Source: Effusibacillus consociatus (GTDB lineage Bacteria; Bacillota; Bacilli; Tumebacillales; Effusibacillaceae). Taken from it: a stretch of 64,000 nt of DNA. The first letter of the stretch is position 1. Each line of letters begins with the position of its first letter. The notes below the pieces were generated by a model. The model was not told the DNA's origin. It searched no databases and saw only the letters and a list, made by a program, of their open reading frames with translations. Location: positions 1 through 64,000 of the forward strand of contig NZ_JBHSHC010000142.1 of assembly GCF_042652925.1 (NCBI RefSeq), given 5' to 3'. This document shows positions 32,863 to 41,359 of this stretch, piece by piece. The translations under genes were made by a program, and so were the position numbers.

Positions 32863-32869
32863 TTAGGTT

Positions 32870-33874
32870 ATGGAAGAGCGGATTATATCAGCACACTATA
32901 TGGGAGAGGACGGAGCGCTTGATTCACTCCGCCCTCGTTATTTAAACGAATACATTGGGCAGAACCAGGTGAAGGAGAATCTGGGAGTATTTATTCAAGC
33001 TGCGAAGATGCGCAACGAGGCACTGGATCATGTACTGCTCTATGGCCCGCCCGGACTTGGAAAAACTACCCTGTCAAACATCATTGCCAACGAATTGGGT
33101 GTGAATATTCGGATCACCTCCGGACCTGCGATTGAACGACCCGGTGACTTGGCCGCTTTGTTGACCAATCTTCAACAGGGAGATGTGCTGTTTATCGATG
33201 AGATCCATCGGTTAAACCGTACAGTGGAAGAAGTTCTGTATCCGGCAATGGAAGATTATGCGCTTGATATAATAATCGGAAAAGGGCCGAGTGCCCGTTC
33301 CGTACGTTTGGATCTTCCGCCTTTCACGTTAGTGGGAGCGACCACCCGGGCCGGTCTTTTATCGTCGCCTTTGCGGGATCGGTTTGGAGTGGTGAGTCAC
33401 CTGGATTATTACACGGTCGAGGATCTCTGCCGAATCGTGATGCGGGCCTCCGATATTCTGCAGGTAAAGATCCTGCCTGATGCGGCCGAGGAGATTGCAG
33501 GCCGATCACGTGGAACCCCGCGTGTGGCGAATCGCCTGCTTAAAAGGGTGCGCGATTTTGCACAAGTCCGGGGGGACGGAATTATTTCGAAAGAAATGGC
33601 GGTATCTGCTCTCAAGCTCATTCAAGTGGATGCGTTGGGATTGGATCAGGTGGATCATCAACTGCTTCTGGCGATTATTGACAAGTTTCAAGGCGGCCCG
33701 GTCGGGTTGGATACGCTTGCGGCTACTATCGGAGAGGAACCGGATACGATTGAAGATGTGTATGAGCCGTACCTGCTGCAGATCGGGTTTCTGCAGCGGA
33801 CTCCGCGGGGGCGGATTGTAACCAATCGTGCCTATGTGCACTTTGGGAGGACTCCGAATGAATCTGGTAGCTAA
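32870..33874 (+). CDS. ruvB: Holliday junction branch-migration helicase RuvB
   Basis: RuvB (334 aa) is the AAA+ motor. RPRYLNEYIGQ, Walker A GPPGLGKTT (about 61-69), Walker B FIDEIHR, sensor GATTRAGLL, arginine finger region LRDRFGVV, and a C-terminal winged helix (GGPVGLDTLA...PRGRIVT). ATG 32870 is preceded by GGGAG, which lies in the 3' arm of the stem-loop element. Confidence 0.97.
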   Translation: MEERIISAHYMGEDGALDSLRPRYLNEYIGQNQVKENLGVFIQAAKMRNEALDHVLLYGPPGLGKTTLSNIIANELGVNIRITSGPAIERPGDLAALLTNLQQGDVLFIDEIHRLNRTVEEVLYPAMEDYALDIIIGKGPSARSVRLDLPPFTLVGATTRAGLLSSPLRDRFGVVSHLDYYTVEDLCRIVMRASDILQVKILPDAAEEIAGRSRGTPRVANRLLKRVRDFAQVRGDGIISKEMAVSALKLIQVDALGLDQVDHQLLLAIIDKFQGGPVGLDTLAATIGEEPDTIEDVYEPYLLQIGFLQRTPRGRIVTNRAYVHFGRTPNESGS

Positions 33875-34082
33875 GACTTTGCTTCTGATAGGAATCGCTT
33901 TTATCGTTCTGGCATTGCTGTGGCAGGTGGGAGGCCGCTGGCTGGGTCAGCTCGGCAAACTCCCCGGCGATATTGTAATAAAAAAAGATAATTTTTCATT
34001 TTATTTCCCGATCGTGACGAGTATCCTGATCAGCGTTGTGTTAACTTTGATTTCTCTTTTGTGGAACTCTTTTCGCAAATAA
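33858..34082 (+). CDS. DUF2905 membrane protein
   Basis: A 74-aa protein with two membrane segments (about 3-24 and 47-70) joined by the family signature LGKLPGDIVIKKDNFSFYFP. Function unknown; it often follows ruvB. ATG 33858 lies inside the end of ruvB behind GGGAGG. Confidence 0.88.
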   Translation: MNLVAKTLLLIGIAFIVLALLWQVGGRWLGQLGKLPGDIVIKKDNFSFYFPIVTSILISVVLTLISLLWNSFRK

Positions 34083-34144
34083 GCAAAGAATACCCCACAA
34101 AACATCCGCTGGTCTCGAAATCTATAACAAGCGAGGTGGAATGG

Positions 34145-34888
34145 GTGTCGATTTTACCGTTCCGTCGCAAGAAAACGGATGAGTACTCAGACTTGAATCA
34201 ACTGATCGAACTTGCCCAAAAAGGGGATCCGTACGTACGTAACAAATTGCTGGAAGACTATATACCATTTATTGCTAAAAGTGCTTCGCAGGCTACCGGC
34301 CGCTATATCGAACCGGGAGTGGACGATGAATTCAGCATCGCACTTTCCGCTTTTAACGAAGCAATTAATCGGTACGACCTTGAAAAAGGGGCCAGCTTCC
34401 TCGGATTTGCAGATACCGTGATCAAGCGGCGCTTAATTGATTACTATCGCTCCCAGTCCGCTCGGAAAAAAGATGTTCCATTCAGCGATTTTGATATGGA
34501 CGACGGCGAAGATAATATAGTCAACTATGTGGAAATCCAGAAATCGATGGAAGTTCATTCGCAAGAATTGGATACAATCAATCGTCAAGAGGAGATCCTT
34601 CGTTTTGGCCAGTTATTATCCGAATTTGACATAAGCCTGGAGGAGCTTGTCGAACTGTCTCCGAAACACGCAGACGCCAGACAAAACGCCATGGATGTAG
34701 CCCGAATCATTGCGGAAGATCAGGAAATGCGCGACTACTTGCTGGAGAAAAAATCACTTCCCTTAAAATTGTTGAGTTCCCGAATCAGTGTGAGCCGCAA
34801 AACGGTAGAGCGACAGCGGAAATATATCATCGCGATCACTCTGATATTGATTGGCGAGTTTGAGATGCTTCAGGATTACATTCAGTAG
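34145..34888 (+). CDS. sigI: RNA polymerase sigma factor SigI
   Basis: SigI (247 aa): region 2 with PFIAKSASQATGRYIEPGVDDEFSIALSAFNEAI (about 42-75) and FADTVIKRRLIDYYR; the SigI C-terminal domain with SPKHADARQNAMDVA (about 176-190) and the helix-turn-helix SRISVSRKTVERQRKYIIA. B. subtilis SigI responds to heat and cell-wall stress. GTG 34145 is chosen for the GAGGTGG just upstream; an earlier GTG at 34136 is possible. The next gene is its anti-sigma factor. Confidence 0.94.
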   Translation: MSILPFRRKKTDEYSDLNQLIELAQKGDPYVRNKLLEDYIPFIAKSASQATGRYIEPGVDDEFSIALSAFNEAINRYDLEKGASFLGFADTVIKRRLIDYYRSQSARKKDVPFSDFDMDDGEDNIVNYVEIQKSMEVHSQELDTINRQEEILRFGQLLSEFDISLEELVELSPKHADARQNAMDVARIIAEDQEMRDYLLEKKSLPLKLLSSRISVSRKTVERQRKYIIAITLILIGEFEMLQDYIQ

Positions 34889-34907
34889 AGTCAGGGGGTG
34901 GGCAGAC

Positions 34908-35969
34908 ATGCGAGAACAAAAAGGTGTCATCATGAAACTATCCGGTTCTCATGTGATCGTGATGACCGCAGATCGACAGTTCCTCAGGATCCCCATGGAA
35001 GAGGGAATGAGAATCGGTCAGGAAGTCAAGTTTTCCGAGGTCGTGACAAAGCAGTCTTTTGGATGGAAAAAAATCGGACGGATCGCTGCGTCTCTTGCTT
35101 TGGCACTCGGAATTTGGCAAATGATGCCGCTTTTTCAACCGGATTCGGTATCCGCCTATGTAGCCATTGACATCAATCCAAGTTTGGAGCTTGCCGTAGA
35201 CAAGGACAGGGAAGTTTTGGAAGCGACTGCTTTAAACAAAGACGGAGAGACTCTACTTGTCAATTTGAAACTGAAAGGGAAACCGATACAACAAGCAGTC
35301 AACGAATTGGCTGCGGAAGCTGCGAAAAAAGGATACGTGAAATCGGATGGAGAGATTCTTGTCACCGCAGCGAATGCAGGCAATTATCAAATGGACATCA
35401 AAGTATTAGAAAATGATGTCATGATGTCTGTTCAAGAAACGTTGAAACAAAACGGTCTCTTGACAAATGTCGGAGGGGTTGTCGTTTCGGAATCTGTCCG
35501 CGAAGAAGCATTGAAATTAGGACTCTCTCCCGGTAAATATGCTTTGTATCTGCAGGCGAAGGTGAGCGGGATTGAAGTTACCGTGGATGACCTCAAGCAA
35601 AGCTCGGTGTCAGCCGTGGCGAAACAGCACGGACAGGATATGAAAGAAATCGTGCAAAGCATGAACGGCGACAAAAAACTTGATGAACTTTTGGCAGAAC
35701 TGCAAGAAAAGAAAGTCGGCATCTTCCCGCAAGAGGATGATAAAAAGAACAACTCAGACAACAAGAATCACAACAATCAAAAGCCGCCTGGCTTAATGGA
35801 TAAAGACAAGGAAAAAGCGAAAGAGAAAGAAGAAAAAGCTAAACCCAAACAAGATGACAAGACGAAAAATAAGAATGATCACAACGATCATAGTTCCATG
35901 CAGCCGGTTTTGCCGGCTATTATTAAAGAAGTGGATAAGCAAATCTTTAAAGAGGGAAACGGCAATTGA
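34908..35969 (+). CDS. rsgI: Anti-sigma-I factor RsgI
   Basis: RsgI (353 aa). The cytoplasmic RsgI_N domain (about 1-48) binds SigI; one membrane helix at about 55-76; then the extracytoplasmic domain starting AYVAIDINPSLELAVD, with the conserved Asn90-Pro91 bond where family members self-cleave; a mid domain follows. The tail from about 275 is a Lys/Asp/Asn-rich low-complexity stretch (DKEKAKEKEEKAKPKQDDK). There is no carbohydrate-binding or enzymatic domain as in clostridial RsgI sensors. It starts 19 nt after sigI behind AGGGGGTGGG. Confidence 0.92.
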   Translation: MREQKGVIMKLSGSHVIVMTADRQFLRIPMEEGMRIGQEVKFSEVVTKQSFGWKKIGRIAASLALALGIWQMMPLFQPDSVSAYVAIDINPSLELAVDKDREVLEATALNKDGETLLVNLKLKGKPIQQAVNELAAEAAKKGYVKSDGEILVTAANAGNYQMDIKVLENDVMMSVQETLKQNGLLTNVGGVVVSESVREEALKLGLSPGKYALYLQAKVSGIEVTVDDLKQSSVSAVAKQHGQDMKEIVQSMNGDKKLDELLAELQEKKVGIFPQEDDKKNNSDNKNHNNQKPPGLMDKDKEKAKEKEEKAKPKQDDKTKNKNDHNDHSSMQPVLPAIIKEVDKQIFKEGNGN

Positions 35970-35988
35970 TCGTTTCCCTCTTTGTTTT
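35951..35988 (+). terminator. sigI-rsgI terminator
   Basis: GAGGGAAACG pairs with CGTTTCCCTC (35971-35980), followed by TTTGTTTT. The rsgI stop codon lies in the loop. Confidence 0.88.
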
Positions 35989-36080
35989 ACTGTTCCTTAC
36001 GTAGAAATGGCAATTTTGGCAGGAGATTGCCTGTATTTGTCGAACTGAGAAATGTATAACTACCTTGCAAGGAGAGAACC

Positions 36081-38201
36081 ATGCAAACCCAAAAAAGAGC
36101 TATGTGGCGGAAATTGTCAATCGGTGTCTGTAGTCTGTTGTTTGCCGGAACCTTAATGCCGGGAGAACTCCTTCCGCATGCAGGTGCCGTCAGCGGGTCG
36201 GATCCGATTCGGGTGGCGGTCAGTATCAATTCGGACAAATACAATAATACTTTTGATACTGTGAGTCTGACTGGGAGATTAGGTGAACTTTTCGTAGGAT
36301 TCAACACGAATTCAGGGTTTCGATCAGTCTATCAGGTACCCAAGGACAAAAGCATTCGCGGTAGTTTGGATAACTTTTATGTAATTGCGGGTGAAGTGAA
36401 CAGTTGGCCGGAAGCAGCGGCGATTCGGGACAAACTGACCGCAGCCGGTTTAACAAGCACCATTTTTGTTGAAACACGGGCGGGCCGAAAATTCTATCAA
36501 GTAGTGAACGGTTTCTATGAAACTTTAACGGAAGCTCAAAGTGCAGCGAACTCCACCGGTCGGACAGGACTTGGGACCAAAATTGCCGGTTGGTACCGTT
36601 TACAAGCGGGAAGCCATTCAACCTACGATGCCGCAAAACAAGGGGCTGACTCCATTCGGGCACAAGGATATGACGCTTATGTGAGTGCCCGCCAAACGGC
36701 TGCCGGGGTTAACTCCTATGAAGTGTGGGTCGGCAATGGGGCAAGCTCGGCAGAACGGGATGCTCTTAAAAATGAACTTGCCGGGAAAGGGATTGCATCC
36801 GCACCGGTTGATTATACCAGCAATTATGTTCTTTTCAAGCAGGATGCGGTTGGAGCCGAGACAAACGTAAGCGATCATCTGTTTATTGAATCAACCAAGC
36901 AGGAAGCTGTCTTTCAAGCGAACGGAAGCCCTGGTGCAGTACGATTTGAAGAAAAAGGGATTACGTACCGGGGACAATTGATTCTTCGGGGATACAGACA
37001 GCGCCTTGCGGTAGTGAATAAACTTCCGTTGGATGACTACTTAAAAGGAGTCGTTCCGCGGGAGATGAGTACCGGGTGGCCTTTGGAAGCGTTAAAAGCC
37101 CAAGCGGTCGCCGCCCGTTCCTATGCGGTCGGGCAGTCCCCAACCAAATGGGGAATTGCCCAGGTGGATGACACGGTTTGGGAGCAGGCATACGGCGGTT
37201 ATACATGGGAAAAGACCGATACAACCCAGGCAGTGGATACAACCCGCGGCCAAGTCCTAATGTATAATAATGGAACTCCGAATGATTCCAGTGACGATTC
37301 AGTGGTGAACACCTTTTTTTCCGCTACGCATGGTGGCCGTTCAGCTGACGGAACCGAAGTTTGGGGAAATGCAGTGCCTTATTTGCGGCCTGTCGACAGC
37401 CATTGGGATATGATTTCGATTGAGATTAACAGAGAACCGGATTGGCACCGGGTAATGCTTCCAAGCGGAATGGTCGGATACGTCCGTCACGATTTTGTGT
37501 CCAAAACGGGAAACAAAAACAGTGTCGGACTTGAAGAAGGACTTATTTTGGCTGAAACGAATGTTCGTCCTCTCCCTGACATATCGCGAATTACCGGCAG
37601 AGTGATCGGAACGGCCCAGCAAGGAGAGCGGGTTCTGATCCTGGAAACTCGCAAAGAGTATGATGATTCAGCGTGGATGAGGGGATTCTCGGCAGCAGAG
37701 CTTCAGAATAAACTGGGATTGTCGAGTCCTGTCACTTTGTTAACGATTGCCGAGCAGGGCCCATCCGGACGAGTCCGCTCCGTTTCGGCAAACGGTCAAA
37801 TAATCCGCCCGAGGACAGGGGACGAAATTCGTTCGGTGTTTGGGGTTACGAGCACATTGTTTTCGATTGAGCAAACAGGGGAATACACCGTATTGGGGGC
37901 CAATGGACGAACAAGTTCCTACCCGGCTGCGAAAATGCAGGGACAAATCCTGCACGCAGTCTCAGGAAACGGAACGGTATCACAAGCCAATGGAAGCGGC
38001 GATTCTTTTATCATGATCAACAACACGGGCAAAACCCGGGTGGCGACAAAAGATCCAGCCTATATTCTTTGGGGCGGAGGCAATGGACACGGACTCGGAA
38101 TGTCGCAGTGGGGCGCATATGGAATGGCAAGGGAAGGTTATAAGTACGACCAAATTTTGAAACACTATTATTACAATACCTATCTGACACCGGTTCAATA
38201 A
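36081..38201 (+). CDS. SpoIID/LytB-domain protein with SPOR-like repeats
   Basis: A 706-aa exported protein. The signal peptide is about 1-36. Two SPOR-like repeats follow (about 97-160, FYVIAGEVNSWPEAAAIRDKL; about 170-250, WYRLQAGSHSTYDAAKQGAD), which bind denuded peptidoglycan. The SpoIID catalytic block is at about 318-345 (VVPREMSTGWPLEALKAQAV, with the conserved Glu), and NTFFSATHGGRSADGTEVW and GHGLGMSQWGAYGMA complete the domain. It is twice the length of SpoIID itself and carries an extra insert before the last motif. It is a probable cell-wall lytic enzyme. The gene lies alone between rsgI and queA. Confidence 0.88.
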   Translation: MQTQKRAMWRKLSIGVCSLLFAGTLMPGELLPHAGAVSGSDPIRVAVSINSDKYNNTFDTVSLTGRLGELFVGFNTNSGFRSVYQVPKDKSIRGSLDNFYVIAGEVNSWPEAAAIRDKLTAAGLTSTIFVETRAGRKFYQVVNGFYETLTEAQSAANSTGRTGLGTKIAGWYRLQAGSHSTYDAAKQGADSIRAQGYDAYVSARQTAAGVNSYEVWVGNGASSAERDALKNELAGKGIASAPVDYTSNYVLFKQDAVGAETNVSDHLFIESTKQEAVFQANGSPGAVRFEEKGITYRGQLILRGYRQRLAVVNKLPLDDYLKGVVPREMSTGWPLEALKAQAVAARSYAVGQSPTKWGIAQVDDTVWEQAYGGYTWEKTDTTQAVDTTRGQVLMYNNGTPNDSSDDSVVNTFFSATHGGRSADGTEVWGNAVPYLRPVDSHWDMISIEINREPDWHRVMLPSGMVGYVRHDFVSKTGNKNSVGLEEGLILAETNVRPLPDISRITGRVIGTAQQGERVLILETRKEYDDSAWMRGFSAAELQNKLGLSSPVTLLTIAEQGPSGRVRSVSANGQIIRPRTGDEIRSVFGVTSTLFSIEQTGEYTVLGANGRTSSYPAAKMQGQILHAVSGNGTVSQANGSGDSFIMINNTGKTRVATKDPAYILWGGGNGHGLGMSQWGAYGMAREGYKYDQILKHYYYNTYLTPVQ

Positions 38202-38208
38202 TGTTTAC

Positions 38209-38234
38209 GCAGGGCGTGTGAGACATACGCCCTA
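38209..38234 (+). other. Hairpin after the SpoIID-like gene
   Basis: AGGGCGT and ACGCCCT form a 7-bp stem in the spacer before queA. No T-run, so read-through into queA is likely. Confidence 0.4.
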
Positions 38235-38266
38235 GATGTTTCGTAGGCTGGTAAGGAGAGCTGTGA

Positions 38267-39337
38267 ATGCTTGTTGAGGAATTTGATTTTGATCTGCCGG
38301 AGGAGTTGATTGCCCAACATCCCCTGCAGGAAAGAACTGCTTCGAGGCTGCTGGTTCTGCATCGTCAGACCGGATATTTTGAACACCGGATGTTCACTGA
38401 TTTGCTTGATTATTTGAACCCGGATGATTGTCTGATCCTGAATGATACCCGTGTCATTCCCGCGCGATTGTACGGGCGCAAACCGGATACGGGTGCGCAG
38501 GTGGAGTTCCTGTTATTGAAGGAAAAAGGGCCCGCTACGTGGGAGGTCCTGGTTAGACCTGGCAAGCGGCTTAAGCCTGGTGCCAGAGTGGAGTTTGGGG
38601 ATGGCCTTCTAAGAGCGGAGATTTTGGATATTACTGAAGAAGGCGGCCGAATCGTACGGTTTCAATACGAAGGTCTCTTTTACGAAGTGTTGGACCGTTT
38701 GGGAGAAATGCCGCTTCCGCCCTATATTTCGGAACGATTGGAAGACGCTGAACGGTACCAAACCGTGTTTTCGCGGAAAAAAGGTTCTGCCGCCGCCCCT
38801 ACGGCGGGATTGCATTTCACGGAGGACTTTCTTCGACAGATCCGGGAGAAAGGTATTGAAACAGGGTTTGTAACCCTGCATGTCGGACTTGGAACGTTCC
38901 GGCCAGTAGCGGCCGAGAGTGTTGAAGAACACAAGATGCATGCGGAATATTACGAATTCCCGGAAGCTGCCGCGGAACTGATCCGGAAAACGAGGGAACG
39001 GGGCGGCCGGGTAATTGCTGTGGGAACCACCGCATGCCGGACTTTGGAAACGGTGGGGAGCCGGGCTGCACAAGAGCGGGGATCCGCCTGTAATGACAAG
39101 GAAGAAATTGCTGCCCGCTTGCGGGAATCCAACGGGTGGACAGATATCTTCATATACCCCGGCTATCCATTCAAAGTGGTGGATGGGCTGCTGACCAATT
39201 TTCATCTGCCCAAATCCTCGTTAATTATGCTGGTATCGGCTCTTGCCGGGCGGGATCAGGTCATGCGCGCCTATCAGGAAGCTATTCGGGAACGCTACCG
39301 ATTCTTTTCTTTCGGGGATGCGATGTTGATTATTTGA
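38267..39337 (+). CDS. queA: tRNA preQ1 ribosyltransferase-isomerase
   Basis: QueA (356 aa) transfers and isomerises the ribosyl of SAM onto preQ1-tRNA to give epoxyqueuosine. Family marks: FDFDLPEELIAQHPL, ILNDTRVIPARLYG, AAPTAGLHFT (about 176-185), THVGLGTF-type VTLHVGLGTFRPV and TNFHLPKSSLIMLVSA. It is full length. tgt follows 18 nt later; yajC next. Confidence 0.97.
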   Translation: MLVEEFDFDLPEELIAQHPLQERTASRLLVLHRQTGYFEHRMFTDLLDYLNPDDCLILNDTRVIPARLYGRKPDTGAQVEFLLLKEKGPATWEVLVRPGKRLKPGARVEFGDGLLRAEILDITEEGGRIVRFQYEGLFYEVLDRLGEMPLPPYISERLEDAERYQTVFSRKKGSAAAPTAGLHFTEDFLRQIREKGIETGFVTLHVGLGTFRPVAAESVEEHKMHAEYYEFPEAAAELIRKTRERGGRVIAVGTTACRTLETVGSRAAQERGSACNDKEEIAARLRESNGWTDIFIYPGYPFKVVDGLLTNFHLPKSSLIMLVSALAGRDQVMRAYQEAIRERYRFFSFGDAMLII

Positions 39338-39355
39338 CCGTTTGGGAGGAAGCCA

Positions 39356-40474
39356 ATGGCTGTTCGATATGAGTTACTGACAACAGATAAACACACAGGG
39401 GCGCGCAGGGGCAGATTGCATACGCCGCACGGAACGGTTGAGACGCCAGTGTTCATGCCGGTCGGAACGCAGGCCACAGTCAAGACCATGAGTCCCGAAG
39501 AGTTGAAGGAAATCGGGGCGGAGATCATCCTTTCCAATACATACCATTTGTTTTTGCGACCCGGTCATGATTTGGTACAAGAAGCTGGTGGCCTTCATTC
39601 GTTCATGAATTGGGACCGGGCCATTTTGACCGATTCGGGCGGATTTCAAGTCTTTTCATTGTCGGATCTCCGAAAGATCACGGAGGAAGGGGTGGAATTC
39701 CGATCCCATTTGTCGGGAGAGAAGCTGTTTCTATCTCCCGAGAAAGCAATCGAGGTGGAAAATGCGCTCGGTGCGGATATCATTATGGCGTTTGACGAGT
39801 GTCCGCCTCATCCGGCCAGCCGGGACTATTTAAAAGACTCGTTGGAACGCACCACACGTTGGGCAAAGCGGTGCAAGAAAGCACATCGGCGCCCTCATGA
39901 CCAGGCCCTTTTTGGCATTGTACAGGGCGGGATGGAACGGGACTTAAGGGAGCAGAGTGCAGCAGAATTGATGGAGCTTGATTTTCCCGGCTATGCGGTC
40001 GGGGGCTTGTCGGTTGGAGAACCGAAGCCAATAATGTATGAAGTGTTGGAGTTTACAACTCCTCTGCTGCCAAAAGACAAACCGCGCTATCTCATGGGGG
40101 TGGGATCGCCGGATGACTTGTTTGAAGGGGTGATTCGCGGGATTGACATGTTCGATTGCGTACTGCCTACACGCATTGCCCGGAATGGAACCTGCATGAC
40201 ATCCGTCGGGAAAGTGGTCATTCGGAATGCAAATTACTCACGAGACTGGGAGAAGCTTGACCCGAACTGCGACTGCTACACCTGCAGGAACTACTCACGT
40301 GCCTATATTCGTCACCTGATTAAAGCAGATGAGATATTTGGCTTGCGGTTGACGAGTTATCACAACCTTTATTTTCTTGTCGATTTAATGCGAAAGATTC
40401 GGCTTGCCATAGAAGAGAATCGTCTGCTAGAATTCAAGAAGGAATTTTATTCCCAATACGGGTATGATTCTTAA
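39356..40474 (+). CDS. tgt: tRNA-guanine transglycosylase
   Basis: Tgt (372 aa) exchanges guanine 34 for preQ1 in GUN-anticodon tRNAs. TPVFMPVGTQATVK, NTYHLFLRPG, the catalytic Asp in LTDSGGFQVFSL (about 89-100), VLPTRIARNGT, and the zinc site CDCYTC (about 303-308) with the downstream His. In queA-tgt-yajC order. Confidence 0.97.
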   Translation: MAVRYELLTTDKHTGARRGRLHTPHGTVETPVFMPVGTQATVKTMSPEELKEIGAEIILSNTYHLFLRPGHDLVQEAGGLHSFMNWDRAILTDSGGFQVFSLSDLRKITEEGVEFRSHLSGEKLFLSPEKAIEVENALGADIIMAFDECPPHPASRDYLKDSLERTTRWAKRCKKAHRRPHDQALFGIVQGGMERDLREQSAAELMELDFPGYAVGGLSVGEPKPIMYEVLEFTTPLLPKDKPRYLMGVGSPDDLFEGVIRGIDMFDCVLPTRIARNGTCMTSVGKVVIRNANYSRDWEKLDPNCDCYTCRNYSRAYIRHLIKADEIFGLRLTSYHNLYFLVDLMRKIRLAIEENRLLEFKKEFYSQYGYDS

Positions 40475-40507
40475 CCAAGGAAGACAAGCCCAAAGGAGGA
40501 TACATAA

Positions 40508-40804
40508 GTGAATACAGCAGGTTTGTTTAACAGTATTTTGCCTTTTCTTTTGATGTTTGCGATCTTCTATTTCTTGCTCATCCGTCCGCAGCAGAAACGT
40601 ACGAGAGAGCGGAACGCCATGCTGGCTGCTCTGAAAAGAGGGGATCATGTGGTGACCATTGGCGGGATGCACGGTACAATTACCGAGATCGATGATGATA
40701 CTGTCACATTGAAGGTGTCTGAGAATACGAGGATCAAGTTTGAACGTTCGGCGATCAGCAGCGCAAAACCTGTTGCCCAGCCTGCGGCAGCAACTGAAAA
40801 ATAA
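40508..40804 (+). CDS. yajC: Preprotein translocase accessory subunit YajC
   Basis: YajC (98 aa): one N-terminal membrane helix (about 7-25), then the signature YFLLIRPQQKRTRERNAMLAAL and KRGDHVVTIGGMHGTI. It associates with SecDF. GTG start behind AAAGGAGG. Confidence 0.95.
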   Translation: MNTAGLFNSILPFLLMFAIFYFLLIRPQQKRTRERNAMLAALKRGDHVVTIGGMHGTITEIDDDTVTLKVSENTRIKFERSAISSAKPVAQPAAATEK

Positions 40805-40811
40805 CAGCAGG

Positions 40812-40845
40812 GACCTGTGAGGATACAACCCCGCAGGTCTTTTAT
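40812..40845 (+). terminator. queA-tgt-yajC terminator
   Basis: GACCTGTG pairs with CGCAGGTC (40832-40839, one G-U), extended by GG/CC, then TTTTAT. Confidence 0.75.
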
Positions 40846-40906
40846 AGTGATTGTACATTCCCGTCTGAAAGACCACGGTTTTCATCGTGGAAGGAAAGGC
40901 AGAGTG

Positions 40907-41305
40907 TCAACGTGACTTCGTATTGACCCCGATGATGCCACCTAACCCCCCGATGGACGACAAAAGGGCGATCTGCACGAGATTGTGCAGCGTAAAGGAA
41001 GCGGATACAAGCATGAATCCGAGAATGGTGATGGCTACGGAGTAAAAGAGACCGGTCAATCCCCCGTAGTACCATCCCTTCTCTCCGGTTCGTCTTGCGG
41101 CAACGAATGATCCCGTCAACACCGAAGCCAAGTTAATGATGTACACAATAACCGGCAGTTTGGCTTCCGGTATTGAACTCCAGGTAAGGAGCATTGTCGC
41201 CAGCAATATCGCGCCAAATGCCACCGCAAACGCATAAATTAACCCGTGGAGCACTGGAGCCCCCCCCAGACGCGGTGCCATCTCACTAAGTGATTTCCCT
41301 TTCAT
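40907..41305 (-). CDS. DUF3792/TIGR04086 membrane protein (YrzE-like)
   Basis: A 132-aa protein with four membrane segments; NLASVLTGSFVAARRTGEKGWYYGGLTGL (read as two blocks around residues 58-87) is the family core. It corresponds in position to B. subtilis yrzE next to yrbF (yajC). Function unknown. Confidence 0.85.
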   Translation of the reverse strand: MKGKSLSEMAPRLGGAPVLHGLIYAFAVAFGAILLATMLLTWSSIPEAKLPVIVYIINLASVLTGSFVAARRTGEKGWYYGGLTGLFYSVAITILGFMLVSASFTLHNLVQIALLSSIGGLGGIIGVNTKSR

Positions 41306-41359
41306 CCACCATTCCCCCTCTGAATCGTTAGTTCATTTTATTCAACACAAACCGGCGTT

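Noticed and set aside
35750..35930. Repeat array in the rsgI 3' end
   Set aside because: The A-rich Lys/Asp/Asn codon run is low-complexity coding sequence within a full-length frame, not a DNA repeat element.
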